64,000 bases of DNA from JAEUJM01 sp041918615 (GTDB taxonomy: Bacteria; Actinomycetota; Acidimicrobiia; Acidimicrobiales; DATDAH01): the NCBI GenBank assembly GCA_041918615.1, contig JAYRVH010000017.1:62001-126000 (forward strand), written 5' to 3'. Under the pieces are notes generated by a model. The model saw only the letters and a program-made list of their open reading frames with translations, had not been told where the DNA came from and made no database searches. The position numbers and the translations under genes were made by a program. Each line of letters opens with the position of its first letter. Positions within the stretch are counted from its first letter, which is position 1. Below, one piece after another: positions 45,963 to 54,699 of the stretch.

Positions 45963-47033
45963 GTGACCGACGCGATCCCCGACACGATGCCTGCCGCGGT
46001 CTACCGATCGCCCGGAAACCTCGAGGTGGCGGGGCACCCGGTGCCCACCGTCGGGCCCAACGACGTGCTGGTCGAGATCGACTACTGCGGCGTCTGCGGC
46101 AGCGATCTGCACATGGTCATCGAGGGCTGGGGCACGCCCGACACGATCGAGGGCCACGAGTACGTGGGCACGGTTGTGGCCGTGGGCGAGCAGGTGACCC
46201 GGTGGCAGGCCGGCGACCGCGTGGTCGGCGGGGCCAGCGTCCGGTGCGGCCGGTGCGAGCACTGCCTGGCCGGGCGGCCGTCGCTCTGCCTCGAGCGGGC
46301 CACCCCCGGCCTCAACCCCTTCCAGGGAGCCTTCGCCCGCTACAAGCGCGACGACGAGGCCGAGCTGGTGGCGTTGCCCGAGGGCATGTCACCCCGGGCG
46401 GCGGCGCTCACCGAGCCGCTCGCCGTCGCCCTTCACGCAATCACCCGCAGTGGCGTCGACCACGGCCAGCGCGCGTTGGTGTTCGGCGCCGGGCCCATCG
46501 GGGCGCTGCTGATCGCCGCGCTGCGGGCCAAGGGCATCGAGCGGGTGGGTGTGGTCGAGCCCAACAGCACCCGCCGCGACCTGGCGGTCGCCGTCGGGGC
46601 GACCGACGCCTACACGCCCGACGAGCTGCCGGTCTTCGACCAGGCCGACCCCGGGGGCATCTCGACCGACCCCTACGACGTTGTCTTCGAGTGCTCGGGC
46701 AAGCGGATGGCCATGGAGGCGGGGCTCTGCCAGCTGAAGCGGGGCGGCACGCTCGTGCTCGTGGGCGCCGGCATCGAGCGCCCCCGCTTCGACCCCAACC
46801 GCATCCTGATGAACGAGCTCAACGTCACGGGCTCGTTCGTCTACGACGAGGGCGGGTTCGGCCACGCCCTCGACCTGCTGGCCACCGGGGCGCTCCCCAC
46901 CGATCTGCTCATCGAGCCGGGCGAGGTCTCGCTGGGCGGCCTGCTCGAGGCCATGGAGGGCCTCGCCGCCGGCCGGATCGGTGGCAAGGTGTTGGTATCG
47001 CCCTGCAAGTCCGACCACGAAACGGCCGAGTGA
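45963..47033 (+). CDS. Zinc-dependent alcohol dehydrogenase (MDR family)
   Basis: A 356-residue NAD(P)-dependent dehydrogenase starting at GTG. The catalytic zinc site is C45 (GVCGSDLHM) and GHEYVG (~66). The structural zinc cysteines are CGRCEHCLAGRPSLC (~97-111). The Rossmann fold is VFGAGPIGALLIAALRAKG near 180. It heads a run of same-strand redox genes with VOC, LLM and P450. Confidence 0.88.
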   Translation: MTDAIPDTMPAAVYRSPGNLEVAGHPVPTVGPNDVLVEIDYCGVCGSDLHMVIEGWGTPDTIEGHEYVGTVVAVGEQVTRWQAGDRVVGGASVRCGRCEHCLAGRPSLCLERATPGLNPFQGAFARYKRDDEAELVALPEGMSPRAAALTEPLAVALHAITRSGVDHGQRALVFGAGPIGALLIAALRAKGIERVGVVEPNSTRRDLAVAVGATDAYTPDELPVFDQADPGGISTDPYDVVFECSGKRMAMEAGLCQLKRGGTLVLVGAGIERPRFDPNRILMNELNVTGSFVYDEGGFGHALDLLATGALPTDLLIEPGEVSLGGLLEAMEGLAAGRIGGKVLVSPCKSDHETAE

Positions 47034-47127
47034 GGCACCGCTCTGCGGATCTCCTCGTGGCCAGCCCCCGTATCGGGGGACAATCATGGAGAATTCCCCG
47101 ATGTCCGGCGAAGGAGCAGGTCCGACC

Positions 47128-47601
47128 ATGAGCAAGAAGGCGCGTCCACCGCAGTTCAACCACGTGGCCATGTCGATGCCGGCCGACGCCCTCGACGCCG
47201 AGGGCCGCGCCGCCATCTGCGACTTCTACGGCCAGGTGTTCGGCTTCGAAGAGCTGCCCACCATGACCGAGGACCGGCGCCGCCTGGTGCTCAAGGCCTA
47301 CACCTACGAGCAGTTCGTGTTCCTGATCGCCGAGGACGAGCCGATGGTGGCCGCCCGGATGGACCACTTCGGCCTGTCGGTGGGCACGTTGCACGAGCTC
47401 GACGAGTTCTACGCCAGGGCGCAGGCCTACGCCGCGGCCGACGACCGGGTCGACCTGATCGGGCGCGACATCGACGACTACGGGGGCCTGAAGATCCACA
47501 ACTTCTACGTGGGCTTCCTGCTCCCGATGATGGTGGAGATCCAGCACTGGGAGTTCCTGCCGCACGAGCCCATCACCCAGTCGTCGCCGACGATGGCATG
47601 A
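47128..47601 (+). CDS. VOC family protein (glyoxalase/dioxygenase fold)
   Basis: A 157-residue vicinal-oxygen-chelate protein starting MSKKARPPQFNHVAM (ATG 47128 with AAGGAG about 12 bases ahead). Metal-binding positions may be H near 12 (FNHVAM), H in DHFGLSV (~75) and E in VEIQHW (~142). It overlaps the LLM oxidoreductase by ATGA. Function beyond fold is unknown. Confidence 0.82.
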   Translation: MSKKARPPQFNHVAMSMPADALDAEGRAAICDFYGQVFGFEELPTMTEDRRRLVLKAYTYEQFVFLIAEDEPMVAARMDHFGLSVGTLHELDEFYARAQAYAAADDRVDLIGRDIDDYGGLKIHNFYVGFLLPMMVEIQHWEFLPHEPITQSSPTMA

Positions 47602-48599
47602 CGGGCACCAACGGGGACGACCGTCGGCCCCTGCGCTTCGGCGCCTTCGTACCCCAGGGCTGGAAGCTCGAGTTCGCCGGGATGCCCGCGGCCGAGGCAT
47701 GGCACCAGGCCCGGGAGATCGCCCTCTTGGCCGAGCAGATCGGCTACGACCACCTGTGGGTCTACGACCACGTCGAGACCGTCCCGCGGCGCGAGCCCGA
47801 GGCATGCTTCGAGGCCTGGACGATGCTGGCCGCGCTGGCCGAGGCAACCGACCGGGCGGGCCTGGGTCAGTTGGTCACCTGCGCCGCCTACCGCAACGCC
47901 GGCGTGCTCGCCAAGCAGGCCGCCTCGGTCGACGTGATGTCGGGCGGTCGCCTCATCTTCGGCCTCGGTGCCGGCTGGTACCACGAGGAGTACCACGCCT
48001 ACGGGTTCGACTTCCCGCCGGCCCGCGAGCGCCTCGAGATGCTCGAGGAGACGGTCGAGGCCGTCCGCCGGCTCTGGACCGAGCCCGCGGTCACCTTCGA
48101 CGGCCGCCACGTGCACCTCGACGGCGCGCTCTGTGACCCCAAGCCCCTGCAGGACCTGCCCCCGGTCTGGATCGGTGGTGGCGGCGAGCGGGTGACGCTG
48201 CGCATCGCCGCCCAGTACGCCGACGCCACCAATTGGCAGGTGGGCCTCGAGCAGTTCGCCCACAAGTCGGTGGTACTCAAGCACCACTGCGACGCCATCG
48301 GCCGCGACTTCGCGTCGATCACGCGCACCCACGCCCCCGACTGCCTGCTGTTCGACTCGGACGCGGACCTGCGGCGCTGGCTCGACTCGCCGGGCGGGGG
48401 CCACCTCTGGGGGGGCCAGGACCACGACACCTACGTCCGCGACAACTTCGTCGGCACCGACGAGGTGGTCGCGGAGAAGGTGCAGGGCTACATCGACGCC
48501 GGTTGCCGCGAGTTCGTCCTCTGGTTCCGCGACTACCCCGGCATCGAGAGCCTCGAGCGCTTCATGGCCGACGTCGTGCCGCGGGTGTCCCTGCCGTAA
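47598..48599 (+). CDS. LLM-class flavin/F420-dependent oxidoreductase
   Basis: A 333-residue TIM-barrel oxidoreductase (LRFGAFVPQGW at the start; LWVYDHVETVP; GRLIFGLGAGWYHEEYHAYGFDFP; FDGRHVHLDGA). Actinobacterial members of this branch usually use coenzyme F420, and the GAGWYHEEYHAYG stretch is typical of them. It is co-translated with the VOC gene and followed 34 bp later by the P450, suggesting one oxidative pathway. Confidence 0.85.
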   Translation: MTGTNGDDRRPLRFGAFVPQGWKLEFAGMPAAEAWHQAREIALLAEQIGYDHLWVYDHVETVPRREPEACFEAWTMLAALAEATDRAGLGQLVTCAAYRNAGVLAKQAASVDVMSGGRLIFGLGAGWYHEEYHAYGFDFPPARERLEMLEETVEAVRRLWTEPAVTFDGRHVHLDGALCDPKPLQDLPPVWIGGGGERVTLRIAAQYADATNWQVGLEQFAHKSVVLKHHCDAIGRDFASITRTHAPDCLLFDSDADLRRWLDSPGGGHLWGGQDHDTYVRDNFVGTDEVVAEKVQGYIDAGCREFVLWFRDYPGIESLERFMADVVPRVSLP

Positions 48600-48633
48600 C
48601 GACGAACCCGCTGGAGCCACGTACCATCGGCTC

Positions 48634-49866
48634 GTGGAGCTCAGCGAGGTGGACATCTACGACCCCGCCAACTACGCCGCCGGCGTCCCCCACGAGATGT
48701 TCACCACCCTGCGACGGGAGGCGCCGGTGTACTGGCACCCACACCCCGACGGCGGGGGCTTCTGGTGCATCACCCGGCACGAGGACCTGGTGGCGGTGAA
48801 CCGCGACACCAGGGTGTTCTCGTCGTGGCAGGGCAGCTCGTTCCTCAACACACCCCAGGGCGACGACCTCGACACGACCCGCATGTTGATGCTCAACATG
48901 GACCCGCCCGAGCACACCAAGCTCCGCATGATCGTGAACCGGGGCTTCACGCCCCGCCGCATCAAGGAGCTCCAGGACATCCTCGCCATTCGTGCCCGGA
49001 CGGTCGTCGACGGCATCGCCGACAGGGGCGAGTGCGACTTCGTGGCGGACGTCGCCTGCGAGCTCCCCCTCCAGGCCATCGCCGAGTTCCTCGGCGTTCC
49101 CCAGGACGACCGCCACCAGCTGTTCGACTGGACCAACCGCATGATCGGCTTCGACGATCCCGAGTTCCAGACCGATCCCGACGACGGCAAGGTCGCCGCC
49201 GCCGAGATCTACGCCTACGCCCAGGGGCTCGCCTCCGAGCGGCGGGCCAACCCGCGCGACGACATCGTCACCGCGCTGATCACCGCCGAGGTCGATGGGC
49301 ACAAGCTCACCGACCTCGACTTCAACCTGTTCTTCCTGCTGCTGGCCGTCGCCGGCAACGAGACCACCCGAAACGCCATCTCACACGCCATGCTCGCCCT
49401 CATCGAGCACCCCGACCAACGGCAGCGCCTGCTCGACGACCCCTCGCTCATCGACCTCGCCATCGAGGAGTTCCTGCGCTGGGCCAGCCCCGTCATGAAC
49501 TTCCGTCGCACCGCCACCCAGGACACCGAGATCCGCGGCCAGGCGATCAAGGCCGGCGATCGCGTGGTGATGTGGCACATCTCGGCCAATCGGGACGAGG
49601 ACGTGTTCCACGACCCGTTCACCTTCGACATCGGCCGCAACCCCGACAAGAACCTGGGTCACGTCGCCTTCGGCGGCGGTGGCGCCCACTTCTGCCTCGG
49701 CGCCAACCTGGCCCGCGCCGAGATGAAGGTGATGATGACCGAGTTGTTGCGTCGAGTGCCCGACATGGCCCTCGACGGCCCCGTCGAGCGGCTGCGCTCC
49801 AACTTCATCAACGGCATCAAGCGCATGCCCGTGCGCTACACCCCCGCCACCGCAGGCATGGCCTGA
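48634..49866 (+). CDS. Cytochrome P450 (CYP125/142-like)
   Basis: A 410-residue P450 starting at GTG. I-helix AGNETTRN (~244), K-helix EEFLRW (~282) and heme loop FGGGGAHFCLGANLARAE (~347-364, Cys ligand) are intact. The N-terminal half (FLNTPQGDD, NMDPPEHTKLR) resembles the sterol-chain hydroxylases of mycobacteria, but assignment to a CYP number is by feel. It lies between the LLM gene and ppgK. Confidence 0.88.
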   Translation: MELSEVDIYDPANYAAGVPHEMFTTLRREAPVYWHPHPDGGGFWCITRHEDLVAVNRDTRVFSSWQGSSFLNTPQGDDLDTTRMLMLNMDPPEHTKLRMIVNRGFTPRRIKELQDILAIRARTVVDGIADRGECDFVADVACELPLQAIAEFLGVPQDDRHQLFDWTNRMIGFDDPEFQTDPDDGKVAAAEIYAYAQGLASERRANPRDDIVTALITAEVDGHKLTDLDFNLFFLLLAVAGNETTRNAISHAMLALIEHPDQRQRLLDDPSLIDLAIEEFLRWASPVMNFRRTATQDTEIRGQAIKAGDRVVMWHISANRDEDVFHDPFTFDIGRNPDKNLGHVAFGGGGAHFCLGANLARAEMKVMMTELLRRVPDMALDGPVERLRSNFINGIKRMPVRYTPATAGMA

Positions 49867-49872
49867 GTCAGC

Positions 49873-50658
49873 GTGGATCGACTCGGCATCGACATCGGCG
49901 GCACCGGCATCAAGGGAGCGCCGGTCGACGTGAGCAGCGGCACACTGCTGGCCGAGCGCCGGCGGATCGAGACCCCGCAGCCCGCCACGCCCGAGACGGT
50001 CGCCGAGGAAGTGGCCGAGATCGTCGGTGCCTTCGGCTGGACCGGCCCGATCGGCGCCACCTTCCCGGCCATCGTGCGGGACGGCGTCGTGTTGTCGGCG
50101 GCGAACGTCGACGGGTCGTGGGTCGGCACCGATGCCGCCGCGTTGTTCGGCGAGGCCACCGGGTGCCCGGTCACCGTGCTCAACGACGCCGATGCCGCGG
50201 GCGTGGCCGAGGTCGCCTTCGGCGCCGGGCGAGACCGGGCCGGCGTGGTGCTCCTCCTGACCTTCGGCACGGGCATCGGCAGCGCGCTGTTCACCGACGG
50301 CCGGCTCGTGCCCAACACCGAGCTCGGCCACCTCGTGGTGCGAGGCGAGGACGCCGAGCGACGGGCGGCCAACTCGGTGCGCGAGGAGCACGACCTGAGC
50401 TGGAAGCAGTGGGCCGCACGGGTCGACGAGTACCTCGGCGTGGTCGAGGCCCTCTTCTCGCCCGACCTCATCATCATCGGCGGCGGCGTCAGCAAGAAGC
50501 ACGAGAGGTTCCTGCCGTACCTGGAGGTCGCCACACCGGTCGTGCCGGCAGTGCTCTTGAACCAGGCCGGCATCGTCGGCGCGGCGATGGCGGCCAGCAG
50601 CGTGAACGGCGGCGCTCGGGACCACACCATCGTGGCCCCGAGCGCCAAGGCCGACTAG
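49873..50658 (+). CDS. ppgK: Polyphosphate glucokinase (ROK family)
   Basis: A 261-residue kinase starting at GTG. DIGGTGIKGA (~6), LNDADAAGVAE (~107) and FGTGIGSALF (~136) match the PpgK signature, in which polyphosphate (and often ATP) phosphorylates glucose. It starts 6 bp after the P450 stop, so it may share a transcript by position. Confidence 0.92.
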   Translation: MDRLGIDIGGTGIKGAPVDVSSGTLLAERRRIETPQPATPETVAEEVAEIVGAFGWTGPIGATFPAIVRDGVVLSAANVDGSWVGTDAAALFGEATGCPVTVLNDADAAGVAEVAFGAGRDRAGVVLLLTFGTGIGSALFTDGRLVPNTELGHLVVRGEDAERRAANSVREEHDLSWKQWAARVDEYLGVVEALFSPDLIIIGGGVSKKHERFLPYLEVATPVVPAVLLNQAGIVGAAMAASSVNGGARDHTIVAPSAKAD

Positions 50659-50704
50659 CCGGCCGCCGTTCTGACGACTCCCCGAGCCAGGGTCGGATCG
50701 GTGC

Positions 50705-52984
50705 TCACGAGCGACGGAGCCGCCAACGGGGGCCCCGGCGACCGAGGCCCACCAGGGCGACACCGGCGGCGACCAGGGCCGATCCCCAGAGCACCCAGCT
50801 GATGATCTCGCCGCCGGTGCGGGGCAGCGAGCCGACGATGCCCGACGGGTCGGGACGCGGATCGGCGGGAGGCGTGTCGTCCACACCCTGGTCGACCGTG
50901 TCGAGATCCTCGGCGGCGTTGTCCTGCGGGTTGGGGTCGTCGCCGTGGCTCCGGTCGTCCCTGACCACCACCCGGTTGCGGACCTCGTCGCCCTCCCGGG
51001 CGTCGTCGTCCACCCGGACGGTCACCTCGAAGATCCGCTCCTCGCCGGGGTCGAGCCCGAACCATGGCCACACCACCGCCGCGGGGGCATCACCCTCGCC
51101 CTCGTCCAAGGCGCCCCCATCCGATGCCGAGACGAACGACACCCCGTCGGGAAGCTCGTCGGCGAGGACGACGCCCGTCGCTGCGATGTCACTGTGGTTG
51201 GCCACGGTGACGGCGTAGGTGGTCTCGTCGCCGGGAGCGACCGTGTCACGGCCGTCGTCCTTCGAGACGGCCAGATCGGGACCGGGAAGGTCGGTGAACG
51301 CGACGCTGGCGTCGTCGCTCAGGGTGACCGCATCGCCCTCGCCGCCGGTGGGCAGCAGCTCGACGCCGTGCAACGTGACCACATCGACGTGTGGCCCGCC
51401 GTCTTCGGCCGGCTCGACCCTGGCGACGAAGGTGCACGAGCCGCTGGCGCCCGGCAGCATCACCCGACTGCCTGCGGGCGCGTCGTCACAGGTGTTGTCG
51501 CGCACCCGGTCGTTGCCGGGATCGAGGAGGTTGCCGAACCGGTCGTCGAGGAGCGCGTCGATGCGGACGCTCTCGACGAGGTCGGGATTCGCCAGCGCCA
51601 GCGTGAACGTGACGTCGCCGGCGTTGGGCAGGCTGGCGGGCGCCGCCGACTTGTCCAGCGTCGGAGGCGGGCCCTGCAGGTAGTTGCGCACGTCGCAGAG
51701 GGTGTGGCCGTGCCGGGGCACGCGCACGGTGAAGGTGGGCGCCGCGAACTGCTGCTCGGTGGCCCCGGGAGGCCGGCCGACGCCCTGGTTCCCCTCGTCC
51801 TCGGTGACGCAGGTGACACCGTGGAGGCGCTGCCCGTCGGGAAGCGCCTCGCGCACGGTGACGTCGGTGTCTCCCGCTGGGTTGAGCCACCGCGTGCTCG
51901 CGGCGCCGTCGGCTCCCGTGGTCAGATCCGTGCCGGGGTCCAGGTACGCCGGTTGCCCGCCGGGGAAGCTGGTGGTGAAACGCCACCCGGGACGGGGCAC
52001 CCACGAGCCGGCCCCGGACCCGGGCACCAGCTTGCGGATGGTGAGGCGGCCGCCACAGATGCGGGTGGCCACGTCGACCAGGGTGTCGCCCAGGCCGCCG
52101 AAGTCGGTGATCCAGTAGTCCTCGAACTCCCGGGCGGCGGGGTAGCCCGCGGTGATGCGCTCGAGATTGGGGGCGTTGACGTTGCCCACCCCCACGCCGA
52201 TGATCCGGGTGGGAGCGCCCGTGGTCTTCACGACATGGGCCGCGGCGAGTGCGGCGTCTACCTTTGCGTCGGTGGCGTCGAGGCCGGCGACCCCGGCCGC
52301 GAGCTGGGCGTTGTCGACGGTGGGTGCACCGTCGCTGAAGAAGACGAGCACGTCGGCGTCACGGGGTCGATCGCCGTTGGGTGCCACGGCGCCGGGCAGG
52401 CCGTGCGACGAGCCCCCGAGACCGGCCTCCCAGTTGGTGGCCCCCACCCGGCGGGTGTCGGGGTCGGTGTCGGAGCCGAAGGAACGGGTGAACGGGATGG
52501 CGTTCGCGGTGCTCTTGACCGCCGCGATGCCCGCGGGGGTGCTGAGCGAGGTGAAGCCGACACTCGGGTAGTCGCCGGCCACGATGGTCGAACCGACGGG
52601 CGCGCCCGGGTAGGGGGCCGGACCGGTGTAACCCGAGGCCAGGGTGCCGAAGGACCAGACGGCCATGCTGGCCCCGGTGCCGCTCAGGCGGTCGGCGAGA
52701 TCGCCCACCGCACCCCGCACCAGGGCGGGGTTCTCCTGGCTTGCGCCCCTGATGGAGTCGGAACGGTCGACGACGACACCGACGCGCATGTTGCAGTCGT
52801 CGGGCCACGGGTTGTTGGGCGATCCGGCACCGGGCTCGGCGGCCGAGGGTTGCATGCCCGCCATCAGCGAGGCGGGCACGAGCCAGGCGGTGGAGACCGC
52901 CAGGGTCAACCACATCGCCAGGCGACGGGAACGGGGACGGCGGCGAGAACGGGAACGGGAACGGGAACGGGTGATGACGGGCAT
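50705..52984 (-). CDS. VWA-DUF11 surface protein with LPxTG sorting signal
   Basis: A 759-residue secreted protein. The N-terminus has an Arg/Ser-repeat leader (RSRSRSRSRRR) before a signal helix (~22-43). The VWA domain (~65-300) has a MIDAS-like DRSDSIRG and the threonine-bearing surface loop. DUF11/Ig-like repeats occupy ~440-680. The C-terminus has LPRTG, a hydrophobic helix (EIISWVLWGSALVAAGVALV) and a basic tail, the classical sortase substrate. No sortase is in the window. Likely an adhesin or pilus-like surface protein. Confidence 0.85.
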   Translation of the reverse strand: MPVITRSRSRSRSRRRPRSRRLAMWLTLAVSTAWLVPASLMAGMQPSAAEPGAGSPNNPWPDDCNMRVGVVVDRSDSIRGASQENPALVRGAVGDLADRLSGTGASMAVWSFGTLASGYTGPAPYPGAPVGSTIVAGDYPSVGFTSLSTPAGIAAVKSTANAIPFTRSFGSDTDPDTRRVGATNWEAGLGGSSHGLPGAVAPNGDRPRDADVLVFFSDGAPTVDNAQLAAGVAGLDATDAKVDAALAAAHVVKTTGAPTRIIGVGVGNVNAPNLERITAGYPAAREFEDYWITDFGGLGDTLVDVATRICGGRLTIRKLVPGSGAGSWVPRPGWRFTTSFPGGQPAYLDPGTDLTTGADGAASTRWLNPAGDTDVTVREALPDGQRLHGVTCVTEDEGNQGVGRPPGATEQQFAAPTFTVRVPRHGHTLCDVRNYLQGPPPTLDKSAAPASLPNAGDVTFTLALANPDLVESVRIDALLDDRFGNLLDPGNDRVRDNTCDDAPAGSRVMLPGASGSCTFVARVEPAEDGGPHVDVVTLHGVELLPTGGEGDAVTLSDDASVAFTDLPGPDLAVSKDDGRDTVAPGDETTYAVTVANHSDIAATGVVLADELPDGVSFVSASDGGALDEGEGDAPAAVVWPWFGLDPGEERIFEVTVRVDDDAREGDEVRNRVVVRDDRSHGDDPNPQDNAAEDLDTVDQGVDDTPPADPRPDPSGIVGSLPRTGGEIISWVLWGSALVAAGVALVGLGRRGPRWRLRRS
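52928..52969 (+). repeat. GGGAAC hexamer micro-repeat encoding the Arg-Ser leader
   Basis: Several copies of GGGAAC-type hexamers (with GAGAAC and GGGGAC variants) lie just inside the LPxTG gene. Read on the minus strand they give Arg-Ser repeats before the signal helix. Length changes here could alter the leader by slippage, in steps of two residues. Confidence 0.6.
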
Positions 52985-53082
52985 GTGCCCTCCGACAGAA
53001 CGACGACTCGAGGCCGGCGGCGCGTCACCCCGTCGACGAGATCGGGCCGCAGCCCCGCACTTCTGAACGCAGGCCGTTGTCT

Positions 53083-53100
53083 ATCATGCTATTTCATGAT
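53083..53100. promoter_or_regulatory. Perfect 18-bp palindrome in an AT-rich gap upstream of the LPxTG gene
   Basis: ATCATG, six bases, CATGAT: six-base perfect arms in an otherwise GC-rich region. It lies ~100 bp before the LPxTG start. TTGTGT and TAGCAT 15 bp apart on the minus strand are a weak promoter that would overlap it. It could bind a repressor. It may instead be part of the 3' end of the upstream binding-protein gene. Confidence 0.4.
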
Positions 53101-53129
53101 TTGCCAACACAAACGGCCCGGCCAACCGG

Positions 53130-54611
53130 TCAGAAGTTCTCTTCGTCGTAGCGGACGATGGCGTCGGTGACCTCGGCCTCCGCCGTCGCGAGCACGTCGG
53201 CCGGCTCGGCGTCGTTCAGGATCATGTCCTCCACCGCCTGGCGGATGGCGGTGCGCATCTCGGTGTAGGGGCCGAGGAGCGGCCCGGGGAACTCGGGGTC
53301 GATCCCGTTCTCCTGCTGGGCGAACGAGATGGCGAGCCACTGGCCCGACAGCGTGTCCTCCCAGGTCGTCTGCACCTCGGGCACGTCGGCCACGCTGAGC
53401 AGCACGGGGTCGTTGCCGCCCTGGAGGTTGCTGATGACCTGCATGTCCACCGAGTTGACGAACTTCATGTAGTCCCACGCCGCAGCCTGCACCTCGGGCG
53501 GGGTCGTGGCCATCATGTAGTAGACGCCGCCGCCCACCTGGATGTGGCCGGGGCCGTCGACGCCGGGGAACTGGTTGGCGCCGATGTTCAGGCCGCTGAG
53601 GTCGACGTCCGCGTTCACCCGGCCGTCGGTCAGGTCGCCGGCGTCGAGTTGGCCCTTCAGGAAGGCCTCGACCGACGTGGCCGCGCTCGATGCCTCGACA
53701 CTGAACGAGGCCTGCTCGTTGGCCAGGGCCAGGTACTGGTCGATCTGGCCGGGCACGTCGGTGACCGCCAGCATCAGGCCGTCGTCATTCATGTCCTTGA
53801 GCCACGTGAAGAGCTCGAGGGCCTCGGGGCTGTCGAGCACCGCCTCGGTGGCGGGCTCGGCGCCGCGACCGTTGTCGTTGTTGACGAAGGGGATGTGGGC
53901 CCCGGTCATCCAGAACTCGACCTGCCAGGGCGCCATGTGCCACACGAAGGGGTGGTCGGTGATGCCGGCGTCCTTGATGGCCTGGGCGGCTTCACGGATC
54001 TCGTCGAGGGTCTGCGGCGGGTTGGCCGGGTCGAGTCCGGCCTCTTCGAAGTGGTCGACGTTGAAGTAGATGAGGGCGTTGGAGGGAGTCATCGACGCCG
54101 GGTAGAGATTGCCGTCCACCGAGTAGTAGTCCACCAGGGTCGGCACGAAGTCCGACATGTCGTAGTCGTCGGCCGCGATGCACGACTGGGCCGGCAGCAC
54201 CGTTCCCGAGTCGGCCATGGCCTGGGTCTGCGTGTCCTCGAGCAGCGCGATGCCCGGCAGGTCGTTGCTGGGAATGGCCTGGTTGTACTTGCGCTGCAGC
54301 TCCTCGAACGAGGTGGCCTGGCTCTCGACGTTGATCTGCACCTTGTCCTGCGACTCGTTGTAGGCGTCGGCGATCGCGTTGATGGTCTCCTCACCCTTGG
54401 CCACGCTCGAGTGCCAGAGCGTCACCTCGACGGGCAGGTCGGCCGGGGCGACGTCGTCGAGCGCGGTGACGGGGCACTCGGGCAGGGCCGCCGCGGCACC
54501 GTCACCCGCGGGCTCGTCGGCTCCCCCACCGCTGCCGCTCCCGGACGAGCCGCCGCAGGCAGCGACACCGAGCGCGGAGGCCAACACGAGCACGATCCAG
54601 GTACGGCGCAT
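53130..54611 (-). CDS. Sugar ABC transporter substrate-binding lipoprotein, second copy
   Basis: A 493-residue CUT1-type binding protein (UgpB/MalE-like). Lipobox GVAAC, then a Ser/Gly linker. Strong likeness over nearly the whole length to the gene at 54700 (QAIPSNDLPGI, ADSGTVLP, QIDQYLAL, GGGVYYMMATTPPEVQA) shows a tandem duplication. It is last in the operon and preceded by a 36-nt hairpin, so its expression may differ from copy one. Confidence 0.9.
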   Translation of the reverse strand: MRRTWIVLVLASALGVAACGGSSGSGSGGGADEPAGDGAAAALPECPVTALDDVAPADLPVEVTLWHSSVAKGEETINAIADAYNESQDKVQINVESQATSFEELQRKYNQAIPSNDLPGIALLEDTQTQAMADSGTVLPAQSCIAADDYDMSDFVPTLVDYYSVDGNLYPASMTPSNALIYFNVDHFEEAGLDPANPPQTLDEIREAAQAIKDAGITDHPFVWHMAPWQVEFWMTGAHIPFVNNDNGRGAEPATEAVLDSPEALELFTWLKDMNDDGLMLAVTDVPGQIDQYLALANEQASFSVEASSAATSVEAFLKGQLDAGDLTDGRVNADVDLSGLNIGANQFPGVDGPGHIQVGGGVYYMMATTPPEVQAAAWDYMKFVNSVDMQVISNLQGGNDPVLLSVADVPEVQTTWEDTLSGQWLAISFAQQENGIDPEFPGPLLGPYTEMRTAIRQAVEDMILNDAEPADVLATAEAEVTDAIVRYDEENF

Positions 54612-54635
54612 GGGCGCAGGTTAATCAACGGCGGA

Positions 54636-54671
54636 CCGACAGGACAGGGTCAGAAGGCCCTGTCCTGTCGG
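54636..54671 (-). terminator. Perfect 14-bp hairpin between the tandem binding-protein genes
   Basis: CCGACAGGACAGGG, eight-base loop, CCCTGTCCTGTCGG: a 14-bp perfect stem, ending 24 bp before the start codon of the second binding protein. There is no clear U-run after it, so it may stabilise the upstream mRNA or partly terminate. It would raise the first binding protein relative to the second, or vice versa. Confidence 0.6.
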
Positions 54672-54699
54672 GACGGCCTGGGGATGGCGCCGGGACGGC

